Positions 1 through 9,047 of a stretch of 64,000 nt of DNA are shown here, piece by piece. This DNA comes from Ptiloglossa arizonensis (lineage: Eukaryota; Arthropoda; Insecta; Hymenoptera; Colletidae). The stretch is from contig NW_027478540.1 of the NCBI RefSeq assembly GCF_051014685.1, forward strand, positions 62,001 to 126,000, in the 5' to 3' direction. The notes under the pieces were generated by a model, which was not told the DNA's origin, searched no databases, and was given only the letters and a program-made list of their open reading frames with translations. Each line of letters starts with the position of its first letter. Position 1 is the first letter of the stretch. The position numbers and the translations under genes were made by a program.

Positions 1-3000
1 TTCTCCATTTACTTCTCCGTTTCTCCGTTTCTTTCTTCGTTTCTCCGTTTCTTTGTTCGTTTCTCCGTTTCTTTCCTCGTATCTCCGTTTATTTCTTCGT
101 TTCTCCATTTATTTCTCCCTTTCTCCGTTTCTTTGTTCGTTTCTCCGTTTCTTTCTTCGTTTCTCCGTTTCTTTGTTCGTTTCTCCGTTTCTTTCTTCGT
201 TTCTCCGTTTCTTTGTTCGTTTCTCCGTTTCTTTCCCGTTTCTCGGTTTATTTCTTCGTTTCTCCATTTATTTCTCTGATTCTCCGTTTCTTTCTTCGTT
301 TCTCCGTTTCTTTGCTCGTTTCTCCGTTTCTTTGTTCGTTTCTCCGTTTCTTTCTTCGTTACTCCGTTTCATTCTTCGTTTCTCTGTTTCTATCTTCGTT
401 TCTCCGTTTCTTTCTTCGTTTCTCCGTTTATTTCTTCGATTTTCCATTTATTTCTCCGTTTCTCGGTTTCTCCGTTTCTTCGTTTCTCCGTTTCTTTCTT
501 TGTTTCTCCGTTTCTTTGTTCGTTTCTCCGTTTCTTTGTTCATTTCTCCGTTTCTTTGTTCGTTTCTCCGTTTCTTTCTCCGTTTCTCGGTTTATTTCTT
601 CGTTTTTCCATTTATTTCTCCGATTCTCCGTTTCTTTCTTCGTTTCTTCGTTTCTTTCTTTGTTACTGCGTTTCTTTCTTCGTTTCTCCGTTTCTTTCTT
701 CGTTTCTCCGTTTCCTTCTTCGTTTCTCCGTTTGTTTCTTCGTTTCTCCATTTATTTCTCCGTTTCTCCGTTTCTTTCTTCTTTTATCCGTTTCTTTCTT
801 TGTTTCTCCGTTTCTTTGTTCGTTTCTCCGTTTATTTATTCATTTCTCCATTTATTTCTCCGTTTCTCAGTTTCTTTCTTCGTTTCTCCGATTCTTTGTT
901 CGTTTCTCCGTTTCTTTCTTCGTATCTCCGTTTCTTTCTTCGTGTCTCAGTTTCTTTGTTCGTTTCTCCGTTTCTTTCTCCGTTTCTCGGTTTATTTCTT
1001 CGTTTCTCCATTTATTTCTCCGATTCTCCGTCTCTTTCTTCGTTTCTTCGTTTCTTTCTTCGTTACTCCGTTTCTTTCTTCGCTTCTCCCTTTCTTTCAC
1101 CGTTTCTCCGTTTCTTTCTTCGTTTCTCCGTTTATGTCTTCGTTTCTCTATTTATTTCTCCGTTTCTCCGTTTCTTTCTTCTTTTCTCCGTTTTTGTCTT
1201 TGTTTCTCCGTTTCTTTGTTCGTTTCTCCGTTTATTTATTCATTTCTCCATTTACTTCTCCGTTTCTCCGTTTCTTTCTTCGTTTCTCCGTTTCTTTGTT
1301 CGTTTCTCCGTTTCTTTCCTCGTATCTCCGTTTATTTCTTCGTTTCTCCATTTATTTCTCCCTTTCTCCGTTTCTTTGTTCGTTTCTCCGTTTCTTTCTT
1401 CGTTTCTCCGTTTCTTTGTTCGTTTCTCCGTTTCTTTCTTCGTTTCTCCGTTTCTTTGTTCGTTTCTCCGTTTCTTTCCCGTTTCTCGGTTTATTTCTTC
1501 GTTTCTCCATTTATTTCTCTGATTCTCCGTTTCTTTCTTCGTTTCTCCGTTTCTTTGCTCGTTTCTCCGTTTCTTTGTTCGTTTCTCCGATTCTTTCTTC
1601 GGTACTCCGTTTCTTTCTTCGTTTCTCCGTTTCTTTCTTCGTGTCTCCGTTTCTTTCTTCGTTTCTCCGTTTATTTCTTCGTTTCTACATTTATTTCTCC
1701 GTTTCTCCGTTTCTTTCTTCGTTTCTCCGTTTCTTTGCTCGTTTCTCCGTTTCTTTGTTCGTTTCTCCGTTTCTTTGTTCGTTTCTCCGTTTCTTTCTTC
1801 GTTTCTCCGTTTCTTTCTTCGTGTCTCCGTTTCTTTCTTCGTTTCTCCGTTTATTTCTTCGTTTCTACATTTATTTCTCCGTTTCTCCGTTTCTTTCTTC
1901 GTTTCTCCGTTTCTTTGCTCGTTTCTCCGTTTCTTTGTTCGTTTCTCCGTTTCTTTGTTCGTTTCTCCGTTTCTTTCTTCGTTTCTCCGTTTGTTTGTTC
2001 TTTTCTCCGTTTCTTTGTTCGCTTCTCCGTTTCTTTGTTCGTTTCTCCGTTTCTTCGTTTGTTTGTTCGTTTCTCCATTTATTTCTCCGTTTCTCCGTTT
2101 CTTTCGTCGTTTTTCCGTTTCTTTGTTCGTTTCTCCGTTTCTTTGTTCGTTTCTCCGTTTCTTTCTTCGTTACTCCGTTTCATTCTTCGTTTCTCTGTTT
2201 CTTTCTTCGTTTCTCCGTTTATTTCTTCGTTTCTCCATTTATTTCTCCGTTTCTCCGTTTCTTTCTTCGTTTCTCCGTTTCTTTGTTCGTTTCTCCGTTT
2301 CTTTCTTCGTTTCTCCGTTTCTTTGTTCGTTTCTCCGTTTCTCTGTTCGTTTCTCCGTTTCTTTGTTCGTTTCTCCGTTTCTTTGTTCATTTCTCCGTTT
2401 CATTGGTCGTTTCTCCGTTTCTTTCTTCGTTACTCCGTTTCATTCTTCGTTTCTCTGTTTCTTTCTTCGTTTCTGCGTTTCTTTCTTCGTTTCTCCGTTT
2501 ATTTCTTCGATTTTCCATTTATTTCTCCGTTTCTCCGTTTCTTTCTCCGTTTCTCGGTTTATTTCTTCGTTTCTCCATTTATTTCTCCGATTCTCCGTTT
2601 CTTTCTTCGTTTCTCCGTTTATTTCTTCGTTTCTCCATTTATTTCTCCGTTTCTCCGTTTCTTTCTTCGTTTCTCCGTTTCTTTGTTCGTTTCTCCGTTT
2701 CTCCGTTTCTTTCTTCGTTTCTCCGTTTCTTTGTTCGTTTCTCCGTTTCTCCGTTTCTTTCTTCGTTTCTCCGTTTCTTTGTTACTTTCTCCGTTTCTTT
2801 CTTCGTATCTCCGTTTCTTTCTTAGTTTCTCCGTTTCTTTCTTCGTATCTCCGTTTCTTTCTTAGTTTCTCCGTTTCTATCCTCGTTTCTCCGTTTCTTT
2901 CTTCGTTTCTCCGTTTCTTTCTTCGTTTCTCCGTTTATTTCTCCGTTTCTCCGTTTCTTTCTTCGTTTCTCCGTTTCTTTCTTCGTTTCTCCGTTTCTTT

Positions 3001-3117
3001 CTTCGTTTCTCCGTTTCTTTCTTCGTTTCTCCGTTTCTTTCTTCGTTTCTCCGTTTCTTTCTTCGTTTCTCCGCTTCTTTCTCCGTTTCTCGGTTTATTT
3101 CTCCGTTTCTCCGTTTC
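1..3117 (+). repeat. Array A1, 20-bp satellite, Y orientation
   Basis: Tandem copies of the 20-bp monomer TTTCTCCGTTTCTTTCTTCG with the pyrimidine-rich strand on +. Common variants are TTTCTTTGTTCG, TTTATTTCTTCG and a pair carrying CCATTTATTTC. Two internal duplications are visible: 1 to about 370 recurs at 1244 to about 1613, and a block carrying CTACATTTATTTC recurs at a 180-bp offset near 1642 and 1822. The array runs off the left edge of the window, so its inversion centre is not seen. The last 20 bp before the core are pure 8-bp units. Confidence 0.97.
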
Positions 3118-3939
3118 GATTAAATGATTATAATATTTGTAATTTCTATTATAAATCGTTTGATCTATAGTTAAATTAGACACTAATACTCTAAATACAT
3201 ATTTAATATATTTTTTAATCTCTTCAGCCTCTAGAAGAATTTTATTCATACTATTTACTGTATATAATGATATATACAGAATCGGAAATAAACCTAATTA
3301 TTTAATTATAATAATTATTTTTTTTCACTGATCTTAGAAATTGGGTTGTACTCTTTAAGTGTTCGATTCATTTCTTTAATTTATTCATTTAATTGAATTG
3401 ATCTATTCTTTATAATAACTTTAATAAAATTAATCCCTATAATTATTATAGAACTCATATTAAAATTTAATAATGAAATTTATTTTATTTGCCTAATTAA
3501 TGTAATTATTGCCCCTATCATTTGCTTAAACAAAAAAATCAATCATAATAATTATTGGATATTCATCTGTTATACAAACATCTATTATAGTTATTTTATT
3601 AATAATTAACAAAGATACATTTTTAACATATTTCATTTTATATTCAATCATTTCTTTAATTTTAATTTTTATATTTAAAATAATAAAGATTAACTCTTCT
3701 TCCTTATTTAATATATTAACCTCTAATAAAAGAAAAATTATTTTATACTCAATAATTATTATGTACACAAATTTCCCACCTATAGCACTCTTTATACTGA
3801 AATGAATCGTCCTAGAAACATTAATAAATTCAAGAATAAATTTATACTTTTAATAATTGTATATCTTTTTATAAGATTAATTACATCATGAAATTATTTA
3901 AATATATCCTTCTTATATTTTTTCCCTTCAATTAAATAA
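3118..3939 (+). pseudogene. nad2: nad2 numt, nearly full length, copy 1
   Basis: NADH dehydrogenase subunit 2, a membrane subunit of mitochondrial complex I, present as a dead nuclear copy. With the invertebrate mitochondrial code one reads SMVKLDTNTLNTYL, ISSASSSILFM, LNWINLF-type and GYSSVMQTSI-type segments, TNFPPM and a final FFPSIK followed by TAA at 3937-3939. The pieces lie in different frames. There is a one-base shift just after the start region, one near CTTAGAAATTGGG (about 3345), one at the seven-A run near 3533, and a private one-base loss near 3837 (AATAAATTTA against AATAAAATTTA in the C5 copy). The Trp codon TGA in CTGAAATGAATC is kept, unlike the arm copies, which read TAA. 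The first codons are lost at the array junction. Confidence 0.9.
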
Positions 3940-4057
3940 AAAATATATAACAAAATTAACCTTAATTTTCTAAACTATTATCTATTTTTAACTTTGTTAA
4001 TATTTATATTTATATTTATGATATACTGGTTATATTAATTTTTAACATAAATAATAT

Positions 4058-5569
<1,512 letters not shown>

Positions 5570-5574
<5 letters not shown>

Positions 5575-5633
5575 TATGGCAGATTAGCGCATGAATTTAA
5601 GATTCATTTATAAAATTTAATATTTTTATTAAA
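5570..5633 (+). tRNA. trnL2: Mitochondrial tRNA-Leu(UUR), numt copy 1
   Basis: It lies between cox1 and cox2 as in insect mitochondria. The anticodon stem ATGAAT/ATTCAT encloses TTAAG, giving anticodon TAA. The acceptor CTTAATA pairs with TATTAAA except for the terminal pair. The D-arm start TGGCAGATTAG is typical. It is a nuclear copy and presumably silent. It differs from the C5 copy at GATTAGCGC against GATTAGTGC. Confidence 0.88.
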
Positions 5634-5634
5634 A

Positions 5635-6318
5635 ATGTCCCATTGAAAAATAATTAATTTCCAAGACCCCAATTCGCCATATGCCGATAATTTAAATCTT
5701 TTTCACAACTTCACAATAATTATAATAATTATAATCTCTTCATTAACTCTAATAATAATATTAGATATTTTTACTAATAAATTTATCAATCGATTTTTAC
5801 TTAAAAATCATCATATTGAAATTGTATGAACTTTACTCCCAATAATAATTTTAGGAGTAATTGCACTTCCTTCTTTAAAAACCCTATATTTTATTGATGA
5901 ACTACGAATACCCGTATACTTAACAATCAAATAAATTGGGCACCAATGATATTGATCCTATGAATACCTAGAATTTAATAATTTAAATTTTGACTCCTAT
6001 ATAGATAAAGATTTAAATAATATTTACATTTTTCGTCTCCTAGACGTAGATAATCGAATAATTATTCCATCTAATACACTAATTCGAATATTAACAACAT
6101 CAAACGACGTAATTCACTCTTGAACTGTTCCGTCTTTAGGCTTAAAAATAGACTCAGTACCAGGGCGAATTAATCAAATGAAGTTAATTACTAATCGACC
6201 TGGAGTATTTTTCGGACAATGTTCTGAAATCTGCGGAGCTAATCACAGATTTATGCCAATTGTTTTGGAAAGAACTAATTATTCAAACTTTATTAATTGA
6301 ATTAACAACCAAAATTAA
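5635..6318 (+). pseudogene. cox2: cox2 numt, copy 1, one nonsense codon
   Basis: Cytochrome c oxidase subunit II, which carries the CuA electron-entry site of complex IV. ATG at 5635 immediately follows trnL2. The frame is otherwise intact for 227 codons under the mitochondrial code, ending in WINNQN and TAA at 6316-6318. The CuA ligand motif [15 protein letters not shown] is complete. One nonsense codon, TAA at 5932-5934, sits just before IGHQWYWSYEY; the inverted copy in C5 has TCA (Ser) there, so this mutation is private to C1. TGA codons read as Trp would stop a nuclear ribosome at codon 4, so no functional protein is expected. Confidence 0.95.
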
Positions 6319-6356
6319 ATTTTAACCTACTCATATAATATTTAATTAAATCAAAT

Positions 6357-6416
6357 CATTAGATGTCTCACAAAAGAATTGATTTTTTAAATCAAATTAT
6401 AGTAATAAATTACTTC
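6357..6416 (+). tRNA. trnK: Mitochondrial tRNA-Lys, 3'-truncated numt copy 1
   Basis: It begins CATTAGATG as insect trnK does. The anticodon arm TTGAT-loop-ATCAA carries anticodon TTT. The expected 3' acceptor TCTAATG is missing: the sequence leaves the tRNA after TTACTTCA and enters nuclear satellite. It follows cox2 after 38 bp with no trnD between. Position and anticodon suggest a hymenopteran source, with moderate confidence. Confidence 0.75.
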
Positions 6417-7679
6417 ACTTTTTATTTTAAAACTTTAAGGATCATCTCTTTACTTCGAAGCTCGATCAAAATTAATTTCTATAAGTTCTTAATCATTTGT
6501 AATGCATCAATAAGATGAACATTGTTCGATTAATATTGGGAACATGCATGAATGTTAGTAAAACTCGCGGAAATGAATAAACATTCACCGAAACTATTCG
6601 CCTTCGCAGATTTTGCAATATCTTGACGTTTATTTACCATAATTATTAACAATTGTCGTAGTACCATAGTTTAAATAATTATTAACAATGCCCTAGTATA
6701 AATAAAGGCCTAAAATATCATTTCATCGAAATATTCATTGCTCGCGATGGAATTTTTCGTTGAGATCAAACTGACATTCTCAAGGCTACACGTATCGATG
6801 ATCGATTCACAAGCGTTCATCGCTATGATTGTTGTATCTAGAAAAGCGATTAATTGAATTTCAGCGCTTTTAAATAAAAAATGCAACAACTACGCGTATT
6901 GTGTAAATTATAAGAATTAAGCAAATGTTAAATTCATGTATTTAATAAACAATTGTTACTTTCCCTGCTATAAAACTTTACGAAACACGTTTTACTTTGA
7001 ATCTCGATCCAAATTAATTTCTATGAGGTACTTAATCATTTTCAATGCATAAATAGGATGCACATTGTTCGATTAATATTGGGAACATACATAAATGTTA
7101 GTAACAATGGCGGAAATGAACAAACATTCACCGAAACCGTTCGCCTTCGCAGATTTCGCAATATCTTGACGTTTATTTATCATAATTATTAACAACCGTC
7201 GTTGGACCGTAGATTAAACAATTTTTCACAATGTTCCGGTATAAATAATGGCTATAAAGCCATCAATTTCTTGAAGTATTTGGTTAGATCGACCAAATAC
7301 AATCGAAGAAACCGTGGGATAAAATAAATGAATATTTCTCTACATATCGGAATTATAGTTTGTATGTATGCAAATATATTCTGAACCCGCAATTACAAAT
7401 CCCTGTAACGTGGTAATTACATGGGTTGCCATCTATTGGAGGAAGGGTTAAACTACACTTAAGGGTTGAAAACACCTGGCGGAGAAACGCTCAAGTTTGT
7501 CGAGGAATTGTTCTAATTTCCACAAATAGATGGCGCGACAAGTACAATTTACCGACATTAGAGATAAGTATTTCCATTTGTATGATATTCCCTACCGTGC
7601 GATAAAATAAATAAATACTTTTGTACAAACTTTTGTATGTTTCATTTTTCGAATAAATGTAAAATTAAACCTTCCACGG
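6417..7679 (+). repeat. C1 nuclear spacer: two satellite half-monomers plus unique block
   Basis: This stretch has no gene. It holds two copies of a ~280-bp conserved block (about 6432-6711 and 6986-7262), offset 543 bp, separated by a linker; together they define a ~544-bp satellite monomer. Landmarks are CGCCTTCGCAGATTT and CTTGACGTTTATTTA. From about 7263 to 7679 comes a unique block present in all cores. It contains the near-identical direct repeats 7312-7333 and 7595-7616 (CCGTGnGATAAAATAAATnAAT) and the 10-bp inverted repeat GCCATCTATT/AATAGATGGC at 7428-7437 and 7525-7534. It ends CTTCCACGG at the junction with nad2. Confidence 0.85.
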
Positions 7680-7976
7680 TAAATTTTATTCTTGAATTTA
7701 TTAATGTTTCTAGGTCGATTTATTTCAGTATAAAGTGTGCTATAGGTGGGAAATTTGTGTACATAATAATTATTGAGTATAAAATAATTTTTCTTTTATT
7801 AGAGGTTAATATATTAAATAAGGAAGAAGAGTTAATCTTTAGTATATTAAATATAAAAATTAAAATTAAAGAAATTATTGAATATAAAATGAAATATGTG
7901 AAAAATGTACTTTTGTTAATTATTAATAAAATAACTATAATAGATGTTTGTATAACAGATGAATATCCTATAATTA

Positions 7977-8611
7977 TGTTGTTTCGTTCTCTCCTCCTAT
8001 CACTTGGATCTCTGGAGGAGAGATCCTTTTGAATGATTTATCCCCGTACGAGCCCCCAAATAACTATTGCTCTGATGTGGTATATTAAAGTATATTTAAT
8101 AATATTATATATTACAATGATGGTAGTGTTAGATGTAGTGTCAGTGGTTAGTTTCGCTGGATACGTCTTTTAGTTGTCTCGTCTTATCGTCTTTTTAGTC
8201 ATACCGTCCGCGACACACTCTTCGGGCATACTCTCGTCGTCATACTTTGTCATACTATGTTCCTACGTTCTTCTCGCGCTCTATATAGTCATTCCCATTC
8301 ATTCTCTTTCATTCCAATCCTCAGTCTCTCTCACTTCAGACATTCGGCCACGCTCGGCCATCCCAATCACCCGTCTTTTCTAAACACTCTTCACTTTCTC
8401 CGAACCACATGTATTTCCTTTCATCCCCAGGCACTCTCACGCTCGGTCGTCGCACAAGACACCCTGTAAAGGATACTCGTGCCTTCCAGGAAAACTAGCG
8501 GGCCGATCGGCGCTAAATGTTTACTTCAACTCGAGTCCAACCGCGCACGATATCTTGTTTAGGCCTACGCTCGAAGCAGGCTTAAGCGGACGCCGAAAAT
8601 CCGATACTACA
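7977..8611 (-). mobile_element. LTR-type retrotransposon remnant in nad2 (C1)
   Basis: A 635-bp insertion with TGT...ACA ends and a 4-bp target duplication ATTA (7973-7976 and 8612-8615); removing the element and one ATTA restores the nad2 site seen in other cores. Read on the minus strand it begins TGTAGTATCGGATTTTCGG, has a CTATATAGA box about 325 bp in, an AT-rich segment, then a tRNA-Pro-like primer site (8040-8058) and ends AACGAAACAACA. A 4-bp duplication fits Ty3/Gypsy-type integrases. No protease, reverse transcriptase or integrase frame is present. It is either a 5' LTR plus leader left by an internal deletion, or a solo LTR whose sequence includes a primer-like stretch. Confidence 0.75.
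8040..8058 (-). promoter_or_regulatory. tRNA-Pro-type primer-binding site (C1 element)
   Basis: The minus strand reads TGGGGGCTCGTACGGGGAT. This matches the complement of the 3' end of eukaryotic tRNA-Pro (TGGGGGCTCGTCCGGGAT) with one substitution and one inserted G. Such a site normally lies just 3' of a 5' LTR, and so fixes the element as minus-strand oriented. The canonical LTR end CA is not seen immediately before it. Confidence 0.7.
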
Positions 8612-9047
8612 ATTATTATGATTGATTTTTTTGTTTAAGCAAATGATAGGGGCAATAATTACATTAATTAGGCAAATAAAATAAATTTCATTATTAAATT
8701 TTAATATGAGTTCTATAATAATTATAGGGATTAATTTTATTAAAGTTATTATAAAGAATAGATTAATTCAATTTAATGAATAAATTAAAGAAATGAATCG
8801 AACATTTAAAGAGGGCATCCCAATTTTTAAGATAAGTGAAAAAAAAATAATTATTATAAATAAATAATTAGATTCATTTCCGATTCTGTGTAAATTATTA
8901 TATATAGTAAATAGTATAAATAAAATTCTTCTGGAGGCTAAAGAGATTAAAAAATATATTAAATATGTATTTAGAGTATTAGTGTCTGACTTAACTATAG
9001 ATCAAATGATTTATAATAGAAATTATAAATATTATAATCATTTAATC

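Larger units (their letters stand above)
7680..9047 (-). pseudogene. nad2: nad2 arm, 3'-truncated, split by LTR-type element (C1)
   Basis: This is a second nad2 copy in C1, inverted relative to 3118-3939, forming the right arm of the core. It lacks the last ~30 codons, since mitochondrial sequence stops at AAGAATAAAATTTA and passes into spacer. A 635-bp element (7977-8611) interrupts it near the GYSS motif. The codon for Trp before IVLE reads TAA (CTGAAATAAATC), a substitution shared by all arm copies but not by the long numts. Its 5' end abuts array A2. Confidence 0.88.

Noticed and set aside
1..3117. CRISPR-like array
   Set aside because: The repeats are contiguous with no unique spacers, and the context is eukaryotic.
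7637..8032. 131-codon frame across spacer, nad2 arm and element
   Set aside because: It is a chance fusion of three unrelated sequences and is read antisense to nad2.
8174..8469. Two 69-70-codon overlapping frames in the LTR-type element (and mirror copies at 33569-33864)
   Set aside because: They overlap each other, lie antisense to the primer-site orientation, show no known domain, and persist only because the two copies are near-identical.
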